A stretch of DNA of 57,179 nt from Bacteroidales bacterium (GTDB lineage: Bacteria > Bacteroidota > Bacteroidia > Bacteroidales > Bacteroidaceae). The stretch is taken from positions 1 through 57,179 of the forward strand of contig JAATGU010000027.1 of assembly GCA_015654535.1 (NCBI GenBank), written 5' to 3'. Of this stretch, positions 30,671 through 39,682 are shown one piece after another (position 1 is the stretch's first letter; each line of letters starts with the position of its first letter). Made by a program: the position numbers and the translations under genes. The notes under the pieces were generated by a model. That model was not told the DNA's origin and ran no database searches. It worked only from the letters and a program-made list of their open reading frames with translations.

Positions 30671-30780
30671 AGATATATATCTAAACACTCTTTTGATATA
30701 TATCAGGAAAGTGTTCAGATATATATCTAAATAGATCTTTGATATATATCAAACAAAGATTATTCAAGTATATAACTAAA
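30671..30780. repeat. Phased palindromic repeat, four GATATATATC cores every 23 bp
   Basis: Perfect copies of the self-complementary decamer GATATATATC start at 30672, 30695, 30718 and 30741, exactly 23 bases apart. Odd copies are flanked as AGATATATATCTAA and even copies as TTGATATATATCA, so the real unit is a dimer of about 46 bp present twice. A degenerate third start lies at about 30766-30780. Within each dimer, arms flanking the even core are complementary (AACACT with AGTGTT in the first unit, ATCTTTG with CAAAGAT in the second) although their sequences differ. The element lies between convergent genes, directly after valS and before a shared terminator. Confidence 0.85.
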
Positions 30781-30822
30781 AAAACCGCTTTGGTAGAATT
30801 AAATCTCTCAAAGCGGTTTTTT
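30777..30822. terminator. Bidirectional terminator between valS and the acidic hypothetical gene
   Basis: A 12-bp perfect stem, AAAACCGCTTTG (30781-30792) with CAAAGCGGTTTT (30809-30820), has T-runs on both strands, so it can end transcripts from both convergent genes. Confidence 0.85.
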
Positions 30823-30845
30823 AGTTACTTACTTATTCTGGTGGA

Positions 30846-31292
30846 TTAATCTTCTAATAAGTTTCTTAGAAAATCATCAAGCTCCTCATCCAACCCTTTT
30901 AGTAACTCGTCATTGACCAGGAATGTATCATCATCCATCAATAACAGGTCGCAAATAGTTTCTTTTTCTTCGTCGAGCAGGATAATAGAATAGGGTTTTA
31001 TTAGGGTAAGATGGTCAAATGCCCCCTCATCTTTTAATTTATTGAGAGTAGCGCGGAGAATTCGTTCTGTATTTTGAGCAAAATCTTCTTTATCATAGTC
31101 AACCCATTCTGCGATAATTACTTTTGCAAGTTCTTCCTCGTCATCATTGTAAATGAGGAGTTCACCTGAATCTTGCTTAGGGAGAATATGGATATCTGTA
31201 ACAACAGTTTGTTCATCCTCACCAGTGAATTGATTTAAAGCCTCTATTATGGCTGATTCAATTAGAATATGTGATTGTGCACTTAATTTCAT
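30846..31292 (-). CDS. Conserved acidic hypothetical protein
   Basis: A 148-residue, strongly acidic cytoplasmic protein without signal peptide or membrane helix. Asp/Glu clusters recur (YNDDEEELAK, LLDEEKE, LLMDDDTFLV, LDEELDDFLRNLLED). I do not recognise a family with a known function. It reads like a small conserved Bacteroidales protein. It has its own -7 box and a shared terminator, so it is probably monocistronic. Confidence 0.75.
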   Translation of the reverse strand: MKLSAQSHILIESAIIEALNQFTGEDEQTVVTDIHILPKQDSGELLIYNDDEEELAKVIIAEWVDYDKEDFAQNTERILRATLNKLKDEGAFDHLTLIKPYSIILLDEEKETICDLLLMDDDTFLVNDELLKGLDEELDDFLRNLLED

Positions 31293-31324
31293 AAGGATTA
31301 TTTTATCTTTTGGCTATTTCTATC

Positions 31325-31332
31325 CAAAAGTA
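31325..31332 (-). promoter_or_regulatory. -7 box for the acidic hypothetical gene
   Basis: On the minus strand TACTTTTG matches TAnnTTTG, 33 bases upstream of the ATG. Confidence 0.55.
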
Positions 31333-31363
31333 CACAAAAAAATTATTTTTACTGCATTTTCTA

Positions 31364-32458
31364 TTAAAAATTGCTATCAAAACGTTTCATTTGTAGATTT
31401 AGTGTTTGTATTTCTGCTTTTCTAGCTGTTAGTATCCTTAAGTATTGTTCGGCAATGAGATAATCTTGCGAGTGAGTCTGATTGCCAGTCGTTTTGTTTT
31501 CGTTGGGTGTTTTTCCTGTTTTCTTCTCTTTATTTTGAGCCATTTGATAGGCTTTTTCGACCCATTCTATTGCTTTATCAATATCATCATGAGATTCATA
31601 ATATAAAGCGATATTGAAAGCTGAACGCATTTTTAGTTTATCACTTTTTCTAGTATTAGCCAATTGCCATAATTTCAGAGCATCGTCCCAGGATTCTTCG
31701 TGAATAAGTATGCTTGCGTCTCGTAATTCCAAAGATCCGCTGGCATAGTAATATCGATCCACATTATTCCACGTAGGTATCAAGTGCGGAGTAGGTAGTT
31801 CGCCGGCAAATTCAGAGACCTCTTTAATCAGTTCATCTACATTTATCAAATTTCTTTTCGCCTCAGCTTCTGAGGCTCCATACTCTTCCCAGAAAACATT
31901 ATCTTCTGGCGAGACAGTAACTAACGGTCTGCTCCGGGAAGGTAAATAAACTCTTATTACTGGCGAAGCCTTTGCATCAATGGTTGCACGATACATATTT
32001 TCAGAGATGGTTGTTTCTTGTTTCGCTTTTATGGTCACATCTTCCACGGAAAAAAGCATATCCACTCCCAGATCTGAGGTAAGTTGCTTAACTTCCTGCT
32101 GAGTGAGCTCTTGATCTCTGGGGAAATGATCTTTTTCCCTCAAAGCTGAATCACAGATTATAACCTGATCAAAGTAGTTTGCCGCCGCAACACTTTTTGC
32201 AAATTCTTCGGTCGTGGTTTTGCCATCTCCTTGAAGGGTGAGTTCTATTTTAGGAATTCCGTTGTTATTGCTTTTACTTTTAATATTGCTTTTGTCACTT
32301 TTATCAATTGTGTTATTGAGGATAGCTACTGTTTTTATTTCTGGTGGAAAACTAACCCTTGCTGATTGCAGATAGTCAATAGATACCACATCAATAGAAA
32401 CGCAGGAACAGACTAACAGAGAAACAAGTGAGGATAAAAGGCAGGAATATTTAGTCAT
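31364..32458 (-). CDS. TPR-containing lipoprotein (DUF6340-like)
   Basis: A 364-residue lipoprotein. The signal peptide ends in a lipobox-like LLVCSC, placing the mature protein at the membrane via the last Cys of that motif. The N-terminal domain (about 25-210) has VSFPPEIKTVAILNN and repeated references to a TolB-N-like fold. The C-terminal third (about 225-350) is helical with TPR-like repeats (DDALKLWQLANTRKSDKLKMRSAFNIALYYE is split over two helices; then DDIDKAIEWVEKAYQMA). This layout fits the Bacteroidales DUF6340 family, whose function I do not know. Confidence 0.75.
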   Translation of the reverse strand: MTKYSCLLSSLVSLLVCSCVSIDVVSIDYLQSARVSFPPEIKTVAILNNTIDKSDKSNIKSKSNNNGIPKIELTLQGDGKTTTEEFAKSVAAANYFDQVIICDSALREKDHFPRDQELTQQEVKQLTSDLGVDMLFSVEDVTIKAKQETTISENMYRATIDAKASPVIRVYLPSRSRPLVTVSPEDNVFWEEYGASEAEAKRNLINVDELIKEVSEFAGELPTPHLIPTWNNVDRYYYASGSLELRDASILIHEESWDDALKLWQLANTRKSDKLKMRSAFNIALYYESHDDIDKAIEWVEKAYQMAQNKEKKTGKTPNENKTTGNQTHSQDYLIAEQYLRILTARKAEIQTLNLQMKRFDSNF

Positions 32459-32483
32459 AGTTTTTTTGCTTATGTTATTTAAG

Positions 32484-32491
32484 CAAAAATA
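32484..32491 (-). promoter_or_regulatory. -7 box for the TPR lipoprotein gene
   Basis: On the minus strand TATTTTTG matches TAnnTTTG, 26 bases upstream of the ATG. Confidence 0.55.
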
Positions 32492-32566
32492 CTATTTTTA
32501 TATAAAAACTAAAGTTAAATGCTATAAATCTTTTTTATTTATTGAAAAATGAGGCATAATAAAACT

Positions 32567-32601
32567 AAAAAAGGCGGGAAGTTTCAACTCCTCGCCTTTT
32601 T
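32567..32601 (-). terminator. Terminator after ppiD-like gene
   Basis: A 9-bp stem AAAAAGGCG / CGCCTTTTT lies 33 bases past the stop of the peptidyl-prolyl isomerase gene, with T-runs on both strands. It closes the coaX-to-ppiD operon. Confidence 0.75.
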
Positions 32602-32633
32602 AATTCGTATTTAAAAACAATTTTATCTTCTAT

Positions 32634-34778
32634 TTAGAAGAATAGATATCGGGAGTCTTTTACTTTTGCTTTGATATAAAGGTCATTTACAAATCGGCTC
32701 ACTGTTTGCATTGTCATGCTCTGAATTTTTTGTTCTTCAGCTTTCTGATCATATACTTCTTTTAGTTTCTCTTTATTATAAGGTTGGAATACGAATACAG
32801 CAGCATTTCCTTTTACAGGACCACTTAACTTATTTAGTGGAGCAATAGAAGCATAAGCACTTAATACCGGCTCACTACTTCTTACAGTAGATACATACGC
32901 CGATGCACTGAAGGTAACGTGTTTTACTGAGTCTGTTACTACATTGGGGATTGTTCTGCATTGTTCAAAGTTGGTTAAGTGTCTAACTTTGATTTGAGCT
33001 ATAATCTTTTCAGCTTTCTTATCTTTAATAATTTCCGCTTTCAACTGATCTTTTACTAAGTCCAAAGGACGATACCCTTCTTTTACTATGCTTACAAGGC
33101 CTATAACCATTAAATGATCACCTTCGCCGCATTCATACATTTGAGATACATCCCCAGCCTTGGCTGAAAATAGCCATTTCATAGCTTCACGAGTTCCTTT
33201 TACGCCACCAATAACGTGTTCTGCACTGTAGAGGTCATTTCTTTCCAATAGTTTGTATCCTTTTGCTTCCGCATTTGCGCTCATCTTTTCGATGGTTGTA
33301 TTAGCAGCAGCAAATTGACTGAATTCATTATAAATCTTATTATAGGTTTCTTTGCTAAAGTTTATTTGTTTTTTGATTACAGCAACTTTATATTTTTCTT
33401 TCATCGCCTTTTTATCAAGAACTTGCATAATAATGCTTCCCTGAGGAAGAGTAATGTTAGCTACTTCATTAACTCCCAGATTAAACAAGGTTGAAAATAG
33501 TTTCACATTATCAGCATCTAAAGTTGCTTTTTCATAGGCTTGTGAAGTAATCCATTGTGACTGAGCATTCCCATTAGGAGCATATTTCTTTGCTACTTCA
33601 GCAAAATCACCTCCTGCTTTAATAACTTTGTATACACTGTCTGCCAATGCTTTAGTCTGTTCGGGGGTTTGCGCTGAAATCTGAATTTGACGGAACTGAA
33701 TAGAATCGGCAGCCGTTTGCTTTTCTAATAATTTGAATGAATTGAAAGTATTATCTGCTTGATTGTAGTAAGGACCATATAATTGTCCGATAGCTACAGA
33801 ATCAATACGAGCTGCAATATCTGTTGGATAGGCTGTTTTAGTACAGAATAAATCGACAAAAGGAACGCTGGATTCAACAGTGTGCATAAAATTGGAGTAA
33901 TCGCCGGTTGTCTTTGCTAACTGAGCGGTATAACCTTTTACTTCTTTTTCTACTTCATCTTTATCTGTTTTACTTGGAAGAACCTGCACATCAATATATT
34001 TAATATTGCGTGATTCAACATATTGTTTAAATTGTTCTTTTTTCTTGTCATATAAAGTTTTTAGTTCAGAATCTGAAACCGTAATGCTTGCATCGGGAAT
34101 AGAAGTATAAGGAATCGCAGCAACTAAATAGTCAGTGGAATTTACTCTTGCTTCAAAAGCGGCTTTTGCTTCTATAGGATTTGAAAGTAAAGAATGAGAA
34201 ATCAAACTTTGATATTTTTCAGCCAAACGACTTTGAGTAAGGTTCTTTTCAACAAAAGACCAGAATTTAAACATAGATTCATAGTATTCTACGTATTGAG
34301 CGGGCATCTTTGTCTTATCCATTTTTGAATAGTCTACCAAGAACTTTTTTAATATGTCTTTATCAAATTGTCCTGTTTGTTGGTTTTTAAATGGAGTTTG
34401 TTGAAGTACAGGATTGGTGCCTTCATCAATCATTGCTTGAATTTCAGCTTTAGAAACTGTTAAACCTAATTTTTTAGCTTCGTTTTCAATCAATTTATTG
34501 TTTACGTATGATCTCCATACTTCATCCTTTATTTGAGTTAGCTGATCATCACTTAAAGAGGCAACGCCACTCGAAAACTTAATAACTTCGGTATATTCAT
34601 CTACCAGTTTTTGATAATCTTGCACTGAAAGAGCCTCTCCGTTTACTTCACCAACATCATTTTTTTGATGAGGCTCAAGAATCTTCCAAGCATCACCTGC
34701 AATAAAAGCAAATAGGGCAAGACCAATAACTATAACCAATAAAGGTCCTTTAGATCTGATTTTTTGTAACGTTGCCAT
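32634..34778 (-). CDS. PpiD/SurA-type periplasmic peptidyl-prolyl isomerase
   Basis: A 714-residue envelope chaperone. A single N-terminal membrane anchor (about 12-30, PLLVIVIGLALFAFIAGDAW) precedes a SurA-N/PpiD helical chaperone domain (about 35-225). A parvulin-type region lies near 350-450 (FRQIQISAQTPEQTKALADS, AGGDFAEVAKKYAPNG). The C-terminal half is helical with a final beta section. The layout is that of PpiD, which helps secreted and outer-membrane proteins fold as they leave Sec. The gene follows the CNNM/CBS gene with a 111-base gap, so it may be co-transcribed or have its own promoter. Confidence 0.88.
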   Translation of the reverse strand: MATLQKIRSKGPLLVIVIGLALFAFIAGDAWKILEPHQKNDVGEVNGEALSVQDYQKLVDEYTEVIKFSSGVASLSDDQLTQIKDEVWRSYVNNKLIENEAKKLGLTVSKAEIQAMIDEGTNPVLQQTPFKNQQTGQFDKDILKKFLVDYSKMDKTKMPAQYVEYYESMFKFWSFVEKNLTQSRLAEKYQSLISHSLLSNPIEAKAAFEARVNSTDYLVAAIPYTSIPDASITVSDSELKTLYDKKKEQFKQYVESRNIKYIDVQVLPSKTDKDEVEKEVKGYTAQLAKTTGDYSNFMHTVESSVPFVDLFCTKTAYPTDIAARIDSVAIGQLYGPYYNQADNTFNSFKLLEKQTAADSIQFRQIQISAQTPEQTKALADSVYKVIKAGGDFAEVAKKYAPNGNAQSQWITSQAYEKATLDADNVKLFSTLFNLGVNEVANITLPQGSIIMQVLDKKAMKEKYKVAVIKKQINFSKETYNKIYNEFSQFAAANTTIEKMSANAEAKGYKLLERNDLYSAEHVIGGVKGTREAMKWLFSAKAGDVSQMYECGEGDHLMVIGLVSIVKEGYRPLDLVKDQLKAEIIKDKKAEKIIAQIKVRHLTNFEQCRTIPNVVTDSVKHVTFSASAYVSTVRSSEPVLSAYASIAPLNKLSGPVKGNAAVFVFQPYNKEKLKEVYDQKAEEQKIQSMTMQTVSRFVNDLYIKAKVKDSRYLFF

Positions 34779-34889
34779 TTTAATTAATACTGTTTTATTT
34801 GTTTATTATTTATTCTTCTATAGAATCATTAGCGCACGAAGATACAAAAAATGCTAATACGCATCTATTTATTCTTGAAAAAAAATAAA

Positions 34890-36149
34890 TTATTCTATCA
34901 CTTTCAACTTAACAAGCTCTATTTTTGTTGTAGTAACCTTTATAATCTTGAATTGATAGTGATCAATTGTAACTATTTCGTGTAATTTGGGGAAGTTTTG
35001 ATAGTGATTAAGAATAAAGCCACTGATTGTAAGATAGTCATCAGATTCAGGTAATTCGAGGCTGAACATTTCATTTACTTTTTCTATTTCCAGCCGGGCG
35101 GAAAGAATGTATTCATTTTTATCTGTCTGCTTGGCAATGTATGAAGTTGTGTCGTGTTCGTCTTCTATTTCACCAAATATTTCTTCTACTAAATCTTCAA
35201 GAGAAACAATGCCTGTGGTACCTCCAAATTCATCTACCACTACAGCTAAGGTTTTCTTTTGTAACATAAAAAGCTTCATAAGCCTATTAGCTCCCATTGT
35301 TTCTGGTACAATCGGTATTTGTTGAATATTATTCTTCCACTTGTCCGCATTTCGAAACATTTCGGAAGAATGTATATAACCTACAATGTTATCTATATTG
35401 TCTTGGTATACAATTATTTTTGAAATTCCTGATTCAATAAATTTTGCTTTTAATTCTTCCAGATCAGCGTCAATGTCTACAGCTACAACTTCTGTTCGAG
35501 GAACAATGCAGTCTCGGATTTTAATAGAAGAAAAATCCAGAGCATTTTGGAAAATCTTTACTTCTGTATCAATCTCCTCTTGGCTGTCGGCATTGTTGAT
35601 GCTGGTTTGTATAAGATGATCTAAGTCTATTTTACCAAAAGCTTTATCTTGAACTTGTTTGGTGGTTTTTATGCCAAAGAGCCTTAATAAAAGGCAGGAT
35701 AAACCAGAACTTATCTTTGAAATTGGATATAGAATTACATAGAATATATATAAAGGTATGGCAAAAAGATTAAGAGCTAGGTTTGCATTCAACTTGAATA
35801 GTGCTTTGGGCAGGAATTCACCAGTCACTAATATAAGAAGTGTAGAGATTACTGTTTGTAGAAACATTAATAAAAAATGGTAATTAATTAGTCCTTTTAG
35901 CAGATATGTTCCTATTATTTGAGCCATTAAAATGCCATAGATTACCAACGCAATATTATTTCCGACTAACATTGTGGTAATAAAATTATTTGCATTCTTA
36001 AAGAAAACAGAAAGAATACGGGAGCTTAGGCCTTTGCTGTCTTTATTGATTTTCAATCTTAGCCTATCAGCTGAAATAAAAGCAATTTCCATCCCTGAGA
36101 AAAAAGCAGAGAAGAACATTGTAATTAATACATTGATAAAAAGGCTCAT
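34890..36149 (-). CDS. CNNM/CBS/CorC-domain membrane protein (HlyC/GldE-like)
   Basis: A 419-residue membrane protein. An N-terminal DUF21/CNNM domain with about four membrane helices (1-190, starting SLFINVLITMFFSAFFSGMEIAF) is followed by a CBS pair (about 208-330, including IRDCIVPRTEVVAVD and GIVSLEDLVEEIFGEIEDEHD). A CorC_HlyC domain is at about 338-415. The family includes magnesium/cobalt transporters such as CorC/MpfA, and GldE in gliding Bacteroidetes. The function here is not certain. It begins 2 bases after the lptC stop, so the two are translated from one message. Confidence 0.87.
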   Translation of the reverse strand: MSLFINVLITMFFSAFFSGMEIAFISADRLRLKINKDSKGLSSRILSVFFKNANNFITTMLVGNNIALVIYGILMAQIIGTYLLKGLINYHFLLMFLQTVISTLLILVTGEFLPKALFKLNANLALNLFAIPLYIFYVILYPISKISSGLSCLLLRLFGIKTTKQVQDKAFGKIDLDHLIQTSINNADSQEEIDTEVKIFQNALDFSSIKIRDCIVPRTEVVAVDIDADLEELKAKFIESGISKIIVYQDNIDNIVGYIHSSEMFRNADKWKNNIQQIPIVPETMGANRLMKLFMLQKKTLAVVVDEFGGTTGIVSLEDLVEEIFGEIEDEHDTTSYIAKQTDKNEYILSARLEIEKVNEMFSLELPESDDYLTISGFILNHYQNFPKLHEIVTIDHYQFKIIKVTTTKIELVKLKVIE

Positions 36150-36151
36150 AA

Positions 36152-36775
36152 TTATTTGTGTTTAGTCGTATCTGGTGGCGCTACTTTTTTATCTATTATA
36201 GGAATCGCTCCTTCTGTTTGATAAATAGTATAAATAGTCATCTGTTGATTAGATTCAAAACCGTGACGACCAGTAATAATTTTATCAGATTTTACAATAC
36301 GAATGAATTTATTGGAATAAACTTTCTGTGTATTCTGATCCCAGAAGAGTTGTTCTGTACTAAATTTATCTCCACGTATATTTTTTATCAATACATGCCC
36401 TCTTAGTTCCCATAGCTTCTTTTGTGAATAAAAATAAGCAGTGTCGGCTTTGATGCTAGCATCAATGTGGTAAGTAGAATCGAACTTTTCTAAATAAAGT
36501 CCTTTCTCAAAAGACCAATATGGAGGATTTTTGCGGTCATAGATAAGCCATTCTTTAGTGGTTATCCGATAACGTGTAATCCCTGAATCAGAAATTAAAG
36601 TGGTTACTCCTAACGTTTTCATCACAGGCAAAGAATCCCGATGCTGTATTGCGGCAGCCAAGGGGCGTTTTTTTTCTGTACAGGAAGGGAATAAAAGAAA
36701 CATAACAATCATCCAACAGACAATTGTTATGCTTGTATTTATAATAAAATAGTTTTTTCTATAATTTGATAACAT
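36152..36775 (-). CDS. lptC: LPS export protein LptC
   Basis: A 207-residue LptC-family protein. The N-terminal hydrophobic segment (about 12-31) ends in FPSC, a possible lipobox, so it may be a lipoprotein instead of a simple membrane-anchored protein as in Escherichia coli. The mature part is a beta-jellyroll (ITRYRITTKEWLIYDR, then GLYLEKFDS, ADTAYFYSQKKLWELRG, GDKFSTEQLFWDQNTQ), the fold that passes LPS from LptFG to LptA. In this window LptE is encoded in another operon (47318-47839). Confidence 0.85.
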   Translation of the reverse strand: MLSNYRKNYFIINTSITIVCWMIVMFLLFPSCTEKKRPLAAAIQHRDSLPVMKTLGVTTLISDSGITRYRITTKEWLIYDRKNPPYWSFEKGLYLEKFDSTYHIDASIKADTAYFYSQKKLWELRGHVLIKNIRGDKFSTEQLFWDQNTQKVYSNKFIRIVKSDKIITGRHGFESNQQMTIYTIYQTEGAIPIIDKKVAPPDTTKHK

Positions 36776-36793
36776 AGGTCTTTTTTCTCCACA

Positions 36794-38074
36794 TCATTCC
36801 ACTTTCCATTTCATAAACCAACGTTCATTGAATGTTAGACCAATGCTTAGTTTTAGATAATTTTCATTAATCATGTTTTTGGTTCTTGCCTCTACTTTGC
36901 TGTATTGTGCAGAAATACTCAAGATTGATTTACTGCTAAATACAGGAAGTCCAAATCCTGCAGAGACTCCATATTCTCTAGCTCCTTTGGTCCATATTGT
37001 TTGTCCATCACTGTCTTCTCCGTCTGCTACTTTTACATAAGGGTCCGAATAATAGGCACCGATACGATATTTAACCCGACTAAAATAATTCCGTTTCAGG
37101 CGATTTGGTACATATTCTGCCCCGAATGAAAATTTAGTCCGATCGCAAAGACTTTCGTCAAAGACTTTTGTCTTTCCCCACTTTTGTAAGGTATAATCAA
37201 CTCCTATAGTCAAGCGGTTATCGTATACATAAGTTAACCCACCTCCAATGCCTAGTGGTAGATCAAATCCGTTATTTAATTGTGTGGTATCTCTTACAGA
37301 AGTTGTTCTTATTTGGGTTGCGTCCGCATTCAAAGAATGTCCAGGTGAAACAACAACACCCAAAGTCAGTGCATTCTTTTTTCCAAGATACTTAGTATAC
37401 TGTAATCCTAAATCCAACTTGTAATCTCTGATAGTTACTTGATCAGTCTCACTATAAGGTGTAGCACTTGCATCATCGGGGAAAGTGACATTTAAAGAAT
37501 GGTTTACCGATCCAAATAGATATGAAATATTCGTGCCTAATGATAAGTTTTTAAAGAGTTTATAACCTAGTCCTACATATACTTGATGCAGACCTCCGTC
37601 ACCATAATAAGCAGAAAGAGCAGTAGCTGTACTGTTCGGACTATTTTGATAAACAATATTATTTGTTGTATTGAAATTATATCCTACATTTGAAAAAGGA
37701 AGAAAACCTATACTCATAGCTAAACTCTTACTCATTCGAAACTGTATTGCTAAATAGTCAAAGCTCGAGTTTTTAGCATTAATTTTGGTGGTTCCATCAC
37801 TAAGGTTTGTATTTTGGAGGGTGAATCCGCCATCAAAGAGGAAAGTGAGTGAATCAATTGCCGTATAAGAAGCAGGATTGGCGGCATTTATTTGAGATCC
37901 ATCTCGCAAACCGTAAGCTAATCCTCCCATTGCTTTACTGTTACCAAAAGATTGGTCGGCTAGTTGTCCGAATCCATAACGGGTGTAAGGGGAATTTGTA
38001 TTGTTCTGAGCCACCGTAATTCCGGTGAGTGTTGTGAGCAAAAGCACACCAAAAATCTTCTTATATCCTACCAT
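36794..38074 (-). CDS. Outer-membrane beta-barrel protein (FadL/OmpP1-like)
   Basis: A 426-residue protein with a signal peptide (about 1-22, ending TVAQ). The mature start [12 protein letters not shown] and the [27 protein letters not shown] block are typical of Bacteroidetes barrels related to FadL/PorV. The rest consists of alternating amphipathic strands with Gly and aromatic residues. No substrate is evident. Its start overlaps the end of coaX by 14 bases, and it lies 18 bases before lptC, within an operon dominated by envelope functions. Confidence 0.78.
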   Translation of the reverse strand: MVGYKKIFGVLLLTTLTGITVAQNNTNSPYTRYGFGQLADQSFGNSKAMGGLAYGLRDGSQINAANPASYTAIDSLTFLFDGGFTLQNTNLSDGTTKINAKNSSFDYLAIQFRMSKSLAMSIGFLPFSNVGYNFNTTNNIVYQNSPNSTATALSAYYGDGGLHQVYVGLGYKLFKNLSLGTNISYLFGSVNHSLNVTFPDDASATPYSETDQVTIRDYKLDLGLQYTKYLGKKNALTLGVVVSPGHSLNADATQIRTTSVRDTTQLNNGFDLPLGIGGGLTYVYDNRLTIGVDYTLQKWGKTKVFDESLCDRTKFSFGAEYVPNRLKRNYFSRVKYRIGAYYSDPYVKVADGEDSDGQTIWTKGAREYGVSAGFGLPVFSSKSILSISAQYSKVEARTKNMINENYLKLSIGLTFNERWFMKWKVE

Positions 38075-38792
38075 TATTATAGTTTAATATTCTGTTTAAG
38101 CCTTTCAATACTAAAAAATTATCTGCAAAGATGTGGTTTTTTAAGTTCGTTTCAAAAAGAAAACCGTCTCCACCTGTTAAAAAAACCAAAAGTTTAGGAT
38201 AATTGCTCTTTAAAAAATCAATATATCCCTTCATTTCAAATTCTATGCCGCTCAGTACACCTTCTCTGATAGCTGTCTCTGTATCTACCCCTATTAACTG
38301 TCGGGCTCCATTTTCATCTACCAATGGAAGTTTACTGGTAAATTCATGGAGTGCTTTGAACCTCATTTTTTTCCCGGGAGAAATATTCCCTCCTCTATAG
38401 ATTCCTTGAGCATCAATGAAATCATAAGTTATTGCTGTTCCGGCGTCAATTACTAAAATATCTTTTTCCGGATAAATTTCATTTGCTCCAATTACAGCCG
38501 CTAATCGGTCACTACCTAAAGTTTCCGGAGTACGATAGTCGTTTTTTATAGGTAATGGCGTCTCTCCATTTAGCCTAATTAAAGGAAATGATAATGCATC
38601 TAATTGCTCTATAACCTTTTGAGTTAAATTAATAACCGATGCTAGTATCCCTTTCCTTATTCGGAATTTGCTAAGAACTTCCGGCAGGCAATCGAGATAC
38701 TGATTTGAACAGCGAAAGACTTCCACTAATGTGCTATCATTAAATATTGCAACTTTCGCTGTTGTGTTTCCTATATCTATTACTAAGTTCAC
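38061..38792 (-). CDS. coaX: Type III pantothenate kinase CoaX
   Basis: A CoaX-family kinase that phosphorylates pantothenate in the first step of coenzyme A synthesis. I choose the GTG at 38792 as start, giving 243 residues, because family members begin directly at (M)[16 protein letters not shown]; the ATG at 38822 would add ten residues not seen in relatives. Motifs are DIGNTTAK (phosphate binding), [28 protein letters not shown] and [23 protein letters not shown]. It heads the leftward envelope operon and is divergent from the exosortase gene. Confidence 0.92.
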   Translation of the reverse strand: MNLVIDIGNTTAKVAIFNDSTLVEVFRCSNQYLDCLPEVLSKFRIRKGILASVINLTQKVIEQLDALSFPLIRLNGETPLPIKNDYRTPETLGSDRLAAVIGANEIYPEKDILVIDAGTAITYDFIDAQGIYRGGNISPGKKMRFKALHEFTSKLPLVDENGARQLIGVDTETAIREGVLSGIEFEMKGYIDFLKSNYPKLLVFLTGGDGFLFETNLKNHIFADNFLVLKGLNRILNYNNGRI

Positions 38793-38902
38793 TTGTTTCT
38801 TTTGGATTGCAAAGTAAACCAAAAAAAACAGAACAATAGCATTAATTTTATATCTAATAACTAAAAAAAAATGATTTCATCTTATTTAATAAGAAATAAG
38901 CG

Positions 38903-38910
38903 TATTTTTG
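38903..38910 (+). promoter_or_regulatory. -7 box of the exosortase-lnb-secA region promoter
   Basis: TATTTTTG matches TAnnTTTG and sits 20 bases before the ATG at 38931, just ahead of the purine-rich GAGGGGAAAG. It falls inside the longer open frame from 38871, arguing that the true start is 38931. Confidence 0.6.
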
Positions 38911-38930
38911 CACTCAAATTGAGGGGAAAG

Positions 38931-39680
38931 ATGAAAATAAAACCGAATGATCGGTTATTGGACTGGGAAAAAAGATTGATGCCATTTCGTGGAATTATCA
39001 TTTTTGTAACCGTAGTTATTGTTACTCATTTTACATGGAGATTATTTATTCTTACTGGTGTAGAGAACCAGGAATATGGCGAGGCTCTGGTTGAAAATGG
39101 CTCTGTTCCTATTTCAGCTTCATTAAAAGAAAAAGTATGGATATGTTTAGGAGTTGGAGAGATTGATCGGAAGAATAGAGACAACCAGTATATTTCTTTA
39201 TTAAATAAAAATTTAACGTCATATTTTATACCTTGGGCAGAGAGAACTGCTGCGGTAAACTTTTGGGTGGTAAATACTCTTTGTCGGCAACGGCTTTTTT
39301 TTATGGATGATATTGTTTCTAAAAAAGGAAATGCATATCATACGGTGCTTTCTTATGATAAATTACATGGTCCGGCCATCAATATTATTTGGGGGTGTAC
39401 AGGTGTGAAGCAACTTTATATTTTCTTTTTTGTGATTCTTTTCAGTCAGGGGATTTGGTGGAAACGGTTAATCTATTTTTTTATGGGGAGTTTGGTACTC
39501 TTGTTTTTTAATGTATTACGTATTAGCACAGTGATATTAGCAATGAAACCCTATCCTGGTAGCTTTGAATTATTGCATGATCTGGTATTTAAATATTTAT
39601 TTTATGGAATAATTTTTTTATTATGGATATTATGGGAAGAAAAAAGGATTAAATATAATTTCAAAAAGATAGTAGAATAA
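38931..39680 (+). CDS. Exosortase/archaeosortase family transpeptidase
   Basis: A 249-residue polytopic membrane protein (start ATG 38931 after GAGGGGAAAG). The exosortase triad is complete: C156 in IIWGCTGVKQ, R197 in FNVLRISTV, and H216 in ELLHDLVFKY. Membrane helices lie at about 17-38, 155-180, 182-205 and 217-238. Exosortases process C-terminal sorting signals (PEP-CTERM-like) for surface or exopolysaccharide export. I see no protein with such a signal in this window. It lies 2 bases ahead of the Lnb-like gene, which suggests a shared envelope role. Confidence 0.82.
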   Translation: MKIKPNDRLLDWEKRLMPFRGIIIFVTVVIVTHFTWRLFILTGVENQEYGEALVENGSVPISASLKEKVWICLGVGEIDRKNRDNQYISLLNKNLTSYFIPWAERTAAVNFWVVNTLCRQRLFFMDDIVSKKGNAYHTVLSYDKLHGPAINIIWGCTGVKQLYIFFFVILFSQGIWWKRLIYFFMGSLVLLFFNVLRISTVILAMKPYPGSFELLHDLVFKYLFYGIIFLLWILWEEKRIKYNFKKIVE

Positions 39681-39682
39681 AG

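Noticed and set aside
30671..30780. CRISPR array
   Set aside because: Repeats are 10-14 bp palindromes with 9-13 bp spacers, far too short, and no cas genes are near.
38871..38930. Longer exosortase N-terminus starting at 38871
   Set aside because: The -7 box at 38903-38910 and a purine-rich site directly before 38931 point to the later ATG.
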